The notes beneath the pieces were generated by a model. That model ran no database searches. It was given only the letters and a program-made list of their open reading frames with translations, and was not told where the DNA came from. 64,000 nucleotides of DNA, from positions 1-64,000 of the forward strand of contig NZ_SJPH01000007.1 in the NCBI RefSeq assembly GCF_007859815.1, read 5' to 3'. Origin of the DNA: Botrimarina hoheduenensis (lineage in GTDB: Bacteria; Planctomycetota; Planctomycetia; Pirellulales; Lacipirellulaceae). Made by a program: the position numbers and the translations under genes. This document shows, one piece after another, positions 54,589 through 61,747 of the stretch; position 1 is the stretch's first letter; the number at the start of each line of letters is the position of its first letter.

Positions 54589-55665
54589 ATGCACGTGCTC
54601 CTCGTAAAACGCGACGCTAGCGTCGCTGGCGACACGACCTATCTGCTGATGCTGGCTGAAGGCCTCATCGGTCGCGGTCATCGTGTGAGCTTCGCCGCGG
54701 GACCGGGTCGCTTGGCGAGCCGTTTCCGGCGGATCGGTGCGCGTGTTTGGCTCACCCCCCCGGGGCCGCTGGCAACCCCGTTGTTGAAGCTTTGGGCTCG
54801 CCGGGCCGGGGTCGAGGCGGTTGTGACCGCCGGCCGCGGTTCGCTCCGTTTCGCCGCTTACACAGCGGCCGAGGCGCTCGCCCTGCCGTGTGTCGTAACG
54901 CTGCAGGACCATATCGAAGAGGGCCAGTCGATCGAAGAATTCGAGCGCTGCGCCGCTGTTGTGGCGGTCGAGCAGCCGATCGTCGATCGGGCCGCCGCTC
55001 TGGGAGTGCCGCACGAAAAGCTCGCCGTCTGGCCCCGGCCGGTCTTTGAGCGCGCGCTCGGCATCGCCCCGACCGAGGGCTTTCCGATCCTTTGGATGAA
55101 CCGCATGAGCGGCTCGAAGGCGTGGTCCGGCGAGGCCCTGATCCGGGCGGCTCCCGAGATCGTCCGCCGGATCCCCGCGGCGCGGATCACGCTCGTCGGC
55201 GGTGGTTCGCGGAGCCGCGTGCTGCGTCGCTTGGCACGCCAAACCAATCTTACGATCGGGCGACAGGTGCTGCGTGTGGAAGGCTTCACGCTCGATCCGC
55301 TGGGCAAGATGGCCGGCGCGGCGCTGGTTGTCGGCGGCGGCTACACGGCGCTCGAAGCACTGTACAACGGCCGCCCGACCCTCGCCGCAGGCTTTGGCTA
55401 CCAAGGGCCGATCACCGCTGCCGACATCCCGGCGGCGTACGACCGGCACTTCGGCGACCGCCAGCCGGGCGGAGGCTCTTTCTCGCGCGCAACCGCCGAT
55501 GAGCTGGCCGACGCGGTTCTTGCTGTCCACACCGCGCGCGAGCGCTACAAACCTCGCCGCGATTGGTTCCCGCTCGATCACTCGCTCGACGGCCAAGCCC
55601 GCCGGCTGGAAGAACTTTTGCAACGCGTCGGCGGCATGTCGGCGTACCTATCCAACGCGGCTTGA
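54589..55665 (+). CDS. Glycosyltransferase, GT4-like
   Basis: The 358-residue protein starts at ATG 54589. The N-terminal GT-B domain has VLLVKRDASVAGDTTYLLML and GRGHRVSFAAGPGRLASRFR. The C-terminal donor domain has FPILWMNRMSGSKAWSGEAL, ITLVGGGSRSRVLRRLA, and VVGGGYTALEALYNGRPTLA, close to the GGGYTALEAL variant of the GT4 EAMACG-type loop. The acceptor is unknown. It ends 280 bases before the integron remnant and may mark the left side of the inserted segment. Confidence 0.82.
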   Translation: MHVLLVKRDASVAGDTTYLLMLAEGLIGRGHRVSFAAGPGRLASRFRRIGARVWLTPPGPLATPLLKLWARRAGVEAVVTAGRGSLRFAAYTAAEALALPCVVTLQDHIEEGQSIEEFERCAAVVAVEQPIVDRAAALGVPHEKLAVWPRPVFERALGIAPTEGFPILWMNRMSGSKAWSGEALIRAAPEIVRRIPAARITLVGGGSRSRVLRRLARQTNLTIGRQVLRVEGFTLDPLGKMAGAALVVGGGYTALEALYNGRPTLAAGFGYQGPITAADIPAAYDRHFGDRQPGGGSFSRATADELADAVLAVHTARERYKPRRDWFPLDHSLDGQARRLEELLQRVGGMSAYLSNAA

Positions 55666-55945
55666 AGCTGCGCGCAGCAGAGCGTAGCAGGGCAGATCAG
55701 CAAAGCTGAGCAGAGCGGGCGGGGTGAGATCTTCCGCAGCAGCGGAATTACACGCCCGACGCGCTGTGCCCGTCATGAGCTTGGTCGGGCGACATCGGGT
55801 CTTTGGCACGTTGCCCCCATTGTTCAACCTTTTCCAGGTCGGCGGGCATCATGCCGGCAGACCCGGCGGCTCCAACGATCATCTCGATCTGCCGCGCGAG
55901 GGCCACCCGGTCGGGCTCACGCCGCACACGTCTTCCGATCCCTAC

Positions 55946-56332
55946 GGCCGCGTGGAACTGCCGCACGCGCTGGCCCGCAAGTACCCCAATGCCAACCGCG
56001 AATGGGTTTGGCAGTTCGTGTTTCCTCAAGAGCATCGCTGGAACAATGCGAAGTCCGGCGACCAAGGAAGACATCACGTTCACGAGTCTCTTGTCCAAAA
56101 GGCCATCAAGCAGGCTGTTCGACAAGCTGGGCTGACGAAACGAGTCACGAGCCACACGTTCCGCCACTCGTTCGCCACGCACCTGCTGACGGACGGGTAC
56201 GACATACGCACGGTGCAGGAACTTTTAGGGCATAAGGACGTTCGCACGACAATGATCTACACGCATGTCCTGAATCGCGGCGGACGCGGTGTCCGGAGTC
56301 CAGCCGACGGGCTGCGCCACCGGCCTCGATGA
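55946..56332 (+). pseudogene. intI: Integron integrase IntI, 5'-truncated remnant
   Basis: The surviving 128 codons match the C-terminal part of IntI tyrosine recombinases. [20 protein letters not shown] and VWQFVFPQ form the IntI-specific extra patch ([15 protein letters not shown]) absent from other XerCD-type recombinases. [12 protein letters not shown] carries the box II His-x-x-Arg, [15 protein letters not shown] the His and nucleophilic Tyr, and [12 protein letters not shown] is the typical end. The N-terminal DNA-binding domain and the first catalytic Arg (about 190 residues) are missing. The upstream sequence keeps an open frame back to 55724 but has no IntI similarity. The gene points the same way as the cassette ORFs. 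It should be inactive. Confidence 0.9.
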
Positions 56333-56426
56333 GCGCTAGGCAGGGTCGGCCTATCACGCAAAAACAGGGGTGCCATAGAAGCAAGCTACTGCTACATTTC
56401 AAGTTGCGGCGATCTACTGCCTGCGC

Positions 56427-56488
56427 GTTAGGCCGCAAACGTGCGGCCTATAGGTGATAGGCAGAAACTTCCTATAACCAAGTTAGCT
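56427..56488 (+). other. Candidate attI / first core site of the integron
   Basis: GTTAGGC at 56427-56433 and GTTAGCT at 56482-56488 are two simple core sites. Between them lie a perfect hairpin GGCCGCA-AACG-TGCGGCC (56431-56448) and the palindrome CCTATAGG. GTTAGCT marks the start of cassette 1, because its reverse complement AGCTAAC is the inverse core of that cassette's attC. The segment begins 94 bases after the intI stop, where attI is expected in integrons with same-direction intI. Exact attI boundaries are not defined by sequence. Confidence 0.55.
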
Positions 56489-56492
56489 GCCT

Positions 56493-56960
56493 ATGCCACG
56501 TCGCAAGCGAGTCAAATGGGATCACGGCGACCTCTTTGCAGTACCGCTCACAGATGGCTCATTCGGCGTCGTCCAGGCGGTCGATCACTGGATGCCGCAT
56601 TGGATATACACAGCAGTCACAGATCAACGCACAAAAGAGTTTCCATCATCCGCTACTGTGGATGCAGACACGTGCATCATCTCATTGATTGCTGTGTCGG
56701 ACGAAGAATTTGATTTTGGTACGTTTCTGCGGATTGGGCCGGCATTGCCTGCCGCGCGTCGCAAGGACTTTCCGAACGAGCAGTTTGCCCACAATGGCTA
56801 TATCGGTGCCAAATCATACACTGGCGGAATACTGACGAAGTTCTTGGCCGCGTGGCATGGAATCGCCTCATGGACTGTTTTCAAGGACCCTGAGTACTTC
56901 GATAAGCTTTTACTAGAGGGTGTCGAAAGACCGGCTCACGCTATCACCGACGGCAGCTAA
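56493..56960 (+). CDS. Integron cassette 1: Imm26-like immunity-type protein
   Basis: The 155-residue protein begins 10 bases after the cassette boundary (56482/56483). The N-terminus KWDHGDLFAVPLTDGSFGVV resembles Imm26-family immunity proteins (GDvFaiPL.dG.yg pattern); the rest includes DADTCIISLIAVSDEEF, and EYFDKLLLEGVERPAH near the end. The family call is from memory of the pattern. There is no signal peptide or membrane segment. The stop TAA lies inside the inverse core of attC1. An immunity-like cargo would protect against a toxin delivered by other cells, an inference. Confidence 0.65.
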   Translation: MPRRKRVKWDHGDLFAVPLTDGSFGVVQAVDHWMPHWIYTAVTDQRTKEFPSSATVDADTCIISLIAVSDEEFDFGTFLRIGPALPAARRKDFPNEQFAHNGYIGAKSYTGGILTKFLAAWHGIASWTVFKDPEYFDKLLLEGVERPAHAITDGS

Positions 56961-57061
56961 CCACCGGCTGCAGTTGACCGGCTGCGCCCGCGTTATGATG
57001 TTGTTGTCGGTTTGGAGCCTGCTCCCGCGGGCGGCCGGCAACTGAGCCTTTTACGTTAGAC
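56955..57061 (+). repeat. attC1 recombination site
   Basis: AGCTAAC (56955-56961) and GTTAGAC (57055-57061) bound a 107-base site. GGCTGCAGTTGACCGGC is imperfectly complementary to GCCGGCAACTGAGCC near the other end, with unpaired bases that match the extrahelical bases of attC. The stop of cassette 1 lies in the left core. Its arms and spacer are almost identical to attC2. Confidence 0.9.
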
Positions 57062-57066
57062 CGCCT

Positions 57067-57360
57067 GTGAACGACTGCCCCGAACAGATCGATGATGCGC
57101 GTGTCATTGCTTGGGCGATGGTAAATCAAGACATCGTTCCAACGGGCAATACAACGCATCGAGTTGGTGGAGAAGTCGCGGGGCCATGTGCAGGTTTGGC
57201 TATATGCTCCTACGACAACGATCGCGGGTTCTATCTTTTTTACTGTGATGAAAGATGGGAACCTGCGACTGATACGTGGCACCAGACTTTGGACGACGCA
57301 AAGGCGCAAGCCGCGTTCGAATACAGCGGCATCGAAGATCACTGGCGAGAGGCGGTCTAA
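57067..57360 (+). CDS. Integron cassette 2: hypothetical protein
   Basis: GTG 57067 opens a 97-residue protein with no recognised family. It is acidic, with an ordered-looking middle (GNTTHRVGGEVAGPCAGLAI, CSYDNDRGFYLFYCDERWEP) and a final helix (DDAKAQAAFEYSGIEDHWRE). There is no signal peptide. The stop TAA lies inside GTCTAAC of attC2. The start sits five bases after the attC1 core, with a weak ribosome-binding site, so translation may depend on transcription reading through from upstream. Confidence 0.7.
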   Translation: MNDCPEQIDDARVIAWAMVNQDIVPTGNTTHRVGGEVAGPCAGLAICSYDNDRGFYLFYCDERWEPATDTWHQTLDDAKAQAAFEYSGIEDHWREAV

Positions 57361-57463
57361 CCACCGGCTGCAGTTGACCGGCTGCGCCCGCGAGTAGAAT
57401 GTTGTTGTCGGTTTGGAGCCTGCTTTCCGCGGGCGGCCGGCAACTGAGCCTTTTACGTTCGCC
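57355..57463 (+). repeat. attC2 recombination site
   Basis: GTCTAAC (57355-57361) to GTTCGCC (57457-57463) spans 109 bases. The arms (CACCGGCTGCAGTTGACC and GCCGGCAACTGAGCC) and the spacer are near-identical to attC1, with only loop bases changed. GTCTAAC is the reverse complement of GTTAGAC, the 5' core of the same cassette. Confidence 0.9.
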
Positions 57464-57481
57464 GATAAAGGAGCACATCAG

Positions 57482-57883
57482 GTGCCTGAGCCAACACGAT
57501 TAGTTCGCGACGATTCCTACGAAGAAATGGGAGCGTCCTACCAATGCGTGCAAGTCGCAACCCTTGACAGATCGCTTCAGGAGAACGGCGTAACTGATCC
57601 TGCTGCGCGACGAAGCATCTGCGAATCGTTTCTGTTTGCAATGGGAGAATTGCACGATCAAGGATGGCTGAAACCGACGTCCGACTCGGAAAAAGTGTAC
57701 CCGCTGTTGTGCTTTACTCGGCGATTTCTGAATACAGACACGCCAATCAATGAACTGGGTGACGTTCTTGCGCCATCTACGTTTTTTGCTTTTCATGAAT
57801 ATGCACATGGGAACGCATCTCTGCTTTACGAAGGCGATCCAAACGCCAATGTTGAAACGGGCGTGTTCGATGGTGAAACATAA
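57482..57883 (+). CDS. Integron cassette 3: hypothetical protein
   Basis: GTG 57482 starts a 133-residue protein eight bases after AAAGGAG, the clearest ribosome-binding site in the array. The sequence includes RLVRDDSYEEMGASYQCVQV, SICESFLFAMGELHDQGWLK and VYPLLCFTRRFLNTDTPINE. It ends in acidic DPNANVETGVFDGET. No family is recognised; no membrane segment is present. The open frame reaches further upstream through attC2 and is rejected there. GC content is lower than in flanking chromosomal genes. Confidence 0.7.
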   Translation: MPEPTRLVRDDSYEEMGASYQCVQVATLDRSLQENGVTDPAARRSICESFLFAMGELHDQGWLKPTSDSEKVYPLLCFTRRFLNTDTPINELGDVLAPSTFFAFHEYAHGNASLLYEGDPNANVETGVFDGET

Positions 57884-57885
57884 CC

Positions 57886-57975
57886 GGCGAACCATGTGGT
57901 GCACCCGAGCACGCGAGCTGGGCGTTTTGAAATGGAGAGTCAACCGCGCGTGCCGGGTGACCACTGCCGTTCGGC
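57886..57975 (+). repeat. attC3 recombination site
   Basis: GGCGAAC (57886-57892) to GTTCGGC (57969-57975) spans 90 bases. GTGGTGCACCCGAGCACGCG pairs with the complement of CGCGTGCCGGGTGACCAC, with two unpaired bases in the left arm. GGCGAAC is the exact reverse complement of GTTCGCC, the core starting this cassette. Confidence 0.9.
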
Positions 57976-58001
57976 GACTATGCTACGAAAGGGATTATGT
58001 T

Positions 58002-58226
58002 GTGGAAATTTGGGTAATCAGTTGGCTAATCTCCCCCGTCGTCGGCGCAATCATCGGTAATACAAAAGGTCGGCCCGCTGCCGGTGGCATCTGGGGACTA
58101 TTGCTCGGCCCCATCGGTTGGATCGTCATCGTCATCGCGCCTGACACGCGTCCGAAGTGCCCGGAATGTGGTGGCACCACCGTTCGCGGTGCTCGCAAGT
58201 GCCAGAATTGTGGAAGCACCCTATAA
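58002..58226 (+). CDS. Integron cassette 4, first gene: small membrane protein with zinc ribbon
   Basis: GTG 58002, nine bases after AAAGGGA, starts a 74-residue protein. Two hydrophobic segments (WVISWLISPVVGAIIG and GIWGLLLGPIGWIVIVIA) are separated by a short charged loop. The tail is a C4 zinc ribbon, CPECGG and CQNCGS. The likely topology is a hairpin in the inner membrane with the ribbon in the cytoplasm. Such small membrane/zinc-ribbon proteins are common in bacteria without known function. The next gene starts 17 bases later in the same cassette. Confidence 0.72.
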   Translation: MEIWVISWLISPVVGAIIGNTKGRPAAGGIWGLLLGPIGWIVIVIAPDTRPKCPECGGTTVRGARKCQNCGSTL

Positions 58227-58243
58227 GCGTAAAGGAATTCGAA

Positions 58244-58636
58244 ATGGCTAGCACTCCGTTTTCCAACCAACGTGCCCGCGCAGCGCGTTGGATGCATGAG
58301 AGGAAGGATCGACGCGTCGACTGGTGGCGATGGACAGTCTTAACAGCCACGAATTCCGATCCGGAATGCTTGAAACTCGATAAACGAACAGCGTTCCTCG
58401 TGTTTTCCGACTTCGTTCACGATGGCATGCTCGTGCCCGTGATTGCATCTGACGGTTTCGAGGCGTACACAATTAATCCGGGCAAAGATGAACTGTGGCA
58501 GCGCGCAGCACATCCTTGGAAGTGGTGGATTCGGCACAATACACAGCGGATCATCGAATGGATTATTTCGGGGATAATCGGCGGAGTGATCGGAATTGGT
58601 CTCTTGGTGTGGTGGGATTCACTCGTTGGAAATTGA
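58244..58636 (+). CDS. Integron cassette 4, second gene: C-terminally membrane-anchored hypothetical protein
   Basis: ATG 58244, after AAAGGAA, starts a 130-residue protein. A basic, Trp-rich N-terminus (RAARWMHERKDRRVDWWRW) and a soluble middle (LDKRTAFLVFSDFVHDGMLV) lead to a C-terminal membrane helix (WIISGIIGGVIGIGLLVWW). No family is recognised. With no attC between it and the previous gene, and with the cassette's inverse core GCCGAAC found only after it, both genes belong to one cassette. Confidence 0.7.
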   Translation: MASTPFSNQRARAARWMHERKDRRVDWWRWTVLTATNSDPECLKLDKRTAFLVFSDFVHDGMLVPVIASDGFEAYTINPGKDELWQRAAHPWKWWIRHNTQRIIEWIISGIIGGVIGIGLLVWWDSLVGN

Positions 58637-58643
58637 GTCCGTC

Positions 58644-58773
58644 GCCGAACAAATCGGTGAACCGGAGTTGGCTCGCCTTTCCGTTTTTCAATCTCGTTTC
58701 CTGCGTTTAAGGTTTTTGGTTTTTCAAGGTCTCTCGTGTTGGTCCGCCAACCCGGTTACCTCAGACGTTAGGT
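58644..58773 (+). repeat. attC4 recombination site
   Basis: GCCGAAC (58644-58650) to GTTAGGT (58767-58773) spans 130 bases, the longest of the five. GGTGAACCGGAGTTGGC pairs with the complement of GCCAACCCGGTTACC with two unpaired bases. GCCGAAC is the exact reverse complement of the cassette's 5' core GTTCGGC at 57969. Confidence 0.88.
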
Positions 58774-58784
58774 ATCTTACCGTC

Positions 58785-59240
58785 ATGAACAAGAACAGCG
58801 CCCTCATAGACCTGTCGGAGTCCGAGCGCACGAAGTTCGGAAAGGAGGACTTCTCGGCTCAGTCGTTTCCGCAGAAGGTTTTCTCTGCGATTTGGGCAGC
58901 CGAATCGGAAATCAACAATGGCGGCTTCGCCCAGTATTTCCAGAACACCAGTTGCGAGACTGCACCGTTTGTTTTCGAGGCGTTCGAGGCCATCGACGCT
59001 CCGCGCACTGCGGATATTTGTCGCCGTGCCGTTGCTGGTGCATTCCCCGGCGGCTTGCCGTCCACTCCAGAGGCTATTTCTTCCGCTGCCGCAGATTTCA
59101 CCGACGACATCACAGAGCAGTTGGAGGCACTCGATAGCGAGTTTTTTCAGTATCCTCACAATCTGACGGATCTTCTTTTCATATTTGTCTCGAAGCATCC
59201 CGAGGAGTTTGGGCCTTTGCCGGAGGTTGACGATGCCTAA
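58785..59240 (+). CDS. Integron cassette 5: DUF4375 (DMP19-like) protein
   Basis: ATG 58785 starts a 151-residue protein. Central motifs VFSAIWAAESEINNGGFAQY and FQNTSCETAPFVFEAFEAID match the DUF4375/DMP19 family (E.xNGGF.QYF pattern). This family includes the DNA-mimic protein DMP19 of Neisseria and proteins found with toxin systems. The second half is helical and acidic. The stop lies inside GCCTAAC of attC5. A cargo of DNA-mimic or immunity type is an inference. Confidence 0.8.
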   Translation: MNKNSALIDLSESERTKFGKEDFSAQSFPQKVFSAIWAAESEINNGGFAQYFQNTSCETAPFVFEAFEAIDAPRTADICRRAVAGAFPGGLPSTPEAISSAAADFTDDITEQLEALDSEFFQYPHNLTDLLFIFVSKHPEEFGPLPEVDDA

Positions 59241-59326
59241 CCATGCGCTGCAGCGAACCCGGCGGGGCCTCGCGGTTGCAATTGTTGCGTCCCGTGCGCC
59301 GGGTCGCTGAGCTTGGCTCGTTATCC
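59235..59326 (+). repeat. attC5 recombination site
   Basis: GCCTAAC (59235-59241) to GTTATCC (59320-59326) spans 92 bases. CGCTGCAGCGAACCCGGCG pairs with the complement of CGCCGGGTCGCTGAGC with two unpaired bases. GCCTAAC pairs with the cassette's own GTTAGGT with one G-T wobble. It is the last attC that could be recognised. Confidence 0.85.
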
Positions 59327-59897
59327 CGCGGAATGAGCGTTATCACCAAGCTACCACTCTCCCGCCTGACCACGCCGCGGCGGGTGGCACTGGGAAAGAC
59401 CTCTTTTCGGGTGCCACTGGCTCCGCCAGTGTCTTGACTAGCGATGCTCGGTTTGTACGCCCAAGCGGTCAAGCCAACGAGCTCGTAGGATGGGTGGTTC
59501 TGTCGACGTGACGCTGGTTTTTGCTGGTGGGCTTGCCACCGACAGGTTCCCCCATCACCTCGCGACGGTTAGAGATGGGGGCGAGCACGCCATCCTAGCC
59601 GGAGGCGAACTGCAGGGGTTGCATCGCCCGAGGAGACTTCCGGTGAGCCCGAGCTCGCGGCGGTGCCCGTCACCTCAGCGGATTAGCCGAGGCGAAAAGC
59701 CGTCTACCACCTATCGCTTCTGCGCGGCTGTTCTGGTCGTCGCCAAGAGCAAAGGAGTGCCCCGCCTGAGCACCGAACGCCGGTTGTTCAACCCGCATCA
59801 GCGGGACGGCTCGTGAGGATCGGGGGGATAGCCCCCGGTTCTCCTATCGGGTGCGGGTGCGGCTGCTGCGGCGGCGATTGCACGCTAAGCCGCGGCT
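59327..59897. other. Gene-free interval right of the integron array
   Basis: No supported gene is seen in about 570 bases. The junction core GTTATCC would require GGATAAC as the inverse core of a sixth cassette, and that heptamer does not occur here. The interval holds a small palindrome CACTGGC-TCC-GCCAGTG near 59411-59433. An open frame at 59490-59816 is Arg/Pro/Ser-rich without domain signs. Confidence 0.6.
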
Positions 59898-61598
59898 TCA
59901 GTCCATGCCCTCGTGCTTGACCACCGGCCAGTACTCTTGGAAGTCGAAGTCGGGCGAGTTGTCGAGGTCGTGGCACTGCAGGCAGTTGTCCACCGCCTTG
60001 CCGAGCACCTGACCGGGCATGTTGCCCTCGTTCTCTTGCACCTCCAGGTGCAGCGCCTGGCGGAGGGCCGTCTCTTCGGCCTCGTCGACGTCGAGGTCGC
60101 CCAGCTCAACCGCGGCGTGCCGCGCTGCGGGGCCGTGGCAGTTCTCGCAGCCGTTGCCCGAGAGGTGCGGTGTGGCGGCGTGGCTGACCCAACCGCTGGC
60201 GAACGGGTAGTACTTTTGCGGCTCCCAACCGACGGCGTGGCACGAGATGCACTCGGGGTCGAGATGCCGAGCCGGGTTGAGCGCAACGAGCGTTTCGGTG
60301 GTCCAGAAGTGGGGGGTCTTTTCAAAGACCTCCCAGGCTGCGGTATGGCAATCGGCGCACACGGCCGAGCCGGCGAACTCCTCGTTGGTGGGATGGCGGC
60401 GCGGCTTGAGGCCGAGGCCTTCCCAGCGGAGCGTGGCCAGTTCTTGCTGATAGGCGACCAGCTTGGCGTGCATCTCGGGCGAGTCGGCCCAGCGGTGATC
60501 GAGCGGGACTTTTTGGTAGCGTGCGAGCCACCCCTGGCCCGGCTTGAGCGCGCCCTCTGCGGCGGCGGCCTGATCGCGGTACAAGCCGACGACGACGGCG
60601 TACATGCCCTTGTGCCCCACTTCCACCAGCATGGCCCCGCCGCCGCGGCGCGAGCCCTCGATGCGGCGTGCAGTCGAAGGGGGTTCGTCCGAGCCGCGGC
60701 CGGCAACCACCCAATCAAACACATCGTGCTCGCGGGCGATGGCTTCGGCTTCTGAGCGATCGCCGTAGACCATCAGCACGTTCTGATCGGCCTTGGCGGC
60801 TGCGATCTCGGGGAGCACCGCGGCGAGCGCCTCGTTGGGCGAGAGCTTGTCGAGATCGTCGCTCGGCGCGGTCTCGGCGAGCGCCTGGGGGCCCATCACG
60901 TGTGTGATCGCCACGCGCACCGCTTGCGCGCCTTCGCCCACGGTCACCACTCGCAGCCGTTTCGAGAAATCGGGGTCAAACCCCAGCACGCCGATCGACG
61001 CGCTGGTGAGCGGCGTCTGGTCGGGCGGCAGGTTGATCACCAGCCCGAGCAGGTCGGTCCGCAGGTCTTTCGGTCCGAAGCCCACGGCGTGGTAGCCGAT
61101 CTCCATGAGCGATTCGATCGAGTAGCGATACTTGATCTCGGCCTGGGGACCGACGTAGCGAACCTGCTCGCCGGCGTCCATCATCACGAGCGGCCACTTC
61201 CACTGGTCGCGGAGCACCTTGACCATCGAGTGGCGGCGTTTGAGGCCCCCCTTTTGGTTTTCGAGACCCGCGCAGCCGCACGGCTCGAGATAACCGACCT
61301 GTTCGCCGGTGATGACCAGCGCGGCCTGGGGGACGGGCCAATCGGTGAAGATCGGGCCGTTGGTCTCGACCGGGTCGGGCTTGGGCTTGGCCTCGTGCGC
61401 TTCTAAGGCCTCGTAGGCCCTCTGCAGCCGCTGGCGGGCTTCCTCGTCCAGCTCGTACTTGTCGGCCAGCGGGCGGAGTTCGGCAGGGGCCACCAGGTGG
61501 GCGGGTTCGCCCTCCGGTGCCACGCCCAGTCGGCCTGTCGCCTGCAGGGCACCGGCAAGGGTGACCGCCACGGCCAACAAGACCGAGAGTTTGATCAT
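59898..61598 (-). CDS. Tetraheme cytochrome c554-like domain fused to a 5'-nucleotidase/UshA-like domain
   Basis: The 566-residue protein starts at ATG 61598 with a signal peptide (MIKLSVLLAVAVTLAGALQA). The N-terminal half resembles UshA/calcineurin-type phosphoesterases in order (LVITGEQVGYLEPCGCAGLE, DAGEQVRYVGPQAEIKYRYS, GYHAVGFGPKDLRTDLLGLV, YGDRSEAEAIAREHDVFDWV), though several metal ligands are not evident. The C-terminal half has four CxxCH heme sites, CADCH, CISCH, CENCH and CLQCH, with distal His in HFW, HAA and KHE, as in cytochrome c554-family proteins. It is probably periplasmic and electron-accepting; the partner is unknown. The DUF1573 gene lies just upstream. Confidence 0.82.
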   Translation of the reverse strand: MIKLSVLLAVAVTLAGALQATGRLGVAPEGEPAHLVAPAELRPLADKYELDEEARQRLQRAYEALEAHEAKPKPDPVETNGPIFTDWPVPQAALVITGEQVGYLEPCGCAGLENQKGGLKRRHSMVKVLRDQWKWPLVMMDAGEQVRYVGPQAEIKYRYSIESLMEIGYHAVGFGPKDLRTDLLGLVINLPPDQTPLTSASIGVLGFDPDFSKRLRVVTVGEGAQAVRVAITHVMGPQALAETAPSDDLDKLSPNEALAAVLPEIAAAKADQNVLMVYGDRSEAEAIAREHDVFDWVVAGRGSDEPPSTARRIEGSRRGGGAMLVEVGHKGMYAVVVGLYRDQAAAAEGALKPGQGWLARYQKVPLDHRWADSPEMHAKLVAYQQELATLRWEGLGLKPRRHPTNEEFAGSAVCADCHTAAWEVFEKTPHFWTTETLVALNPARHLDPECISCHAVGWEPQKYYPFASGWVSHAATPHLSGNGCENCHGPAARHAAVELGDLDVDEAEETALRQALHLEVQENEGNMPGQVLGKAVDNCLQCHDLDNSPDFDFQEYWPVVKHEGMD

Positions 61599-61747
61599 GC
61601 CGCGGACATGCCGCTGCGAGAGGGGGTGCCGCTTCAAAGCGCTAGTTCCTTCAACGAGCCGGGTTTCCGTACAGGGGGCTTTGCCCAAACATCCGTGTCG
61701 TTACGGCTTAGCACACCCGGGGGCGGTGCGTCCACCGGAGGGGCCGC

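Noticed and set aside
55724-55945. Upstream part of the intI-containing open frame as an integrase N-terminus
   Set aside because: The residues do not resemble a tyrosine-recombinase core-binding domain or the box I Arg motif.
59243-59437. 64-codon ORF starting inside attC5
   Set aside because: It overlaps the attC arms and its first residues are the translation of the palindrome.
59490-59816. 108-codon ORF right of the integron
   Set aside because: Its composition is random-like, it has no clear ribosome-binding site, and no attC follows it, so it is not supported as a cassette gene.
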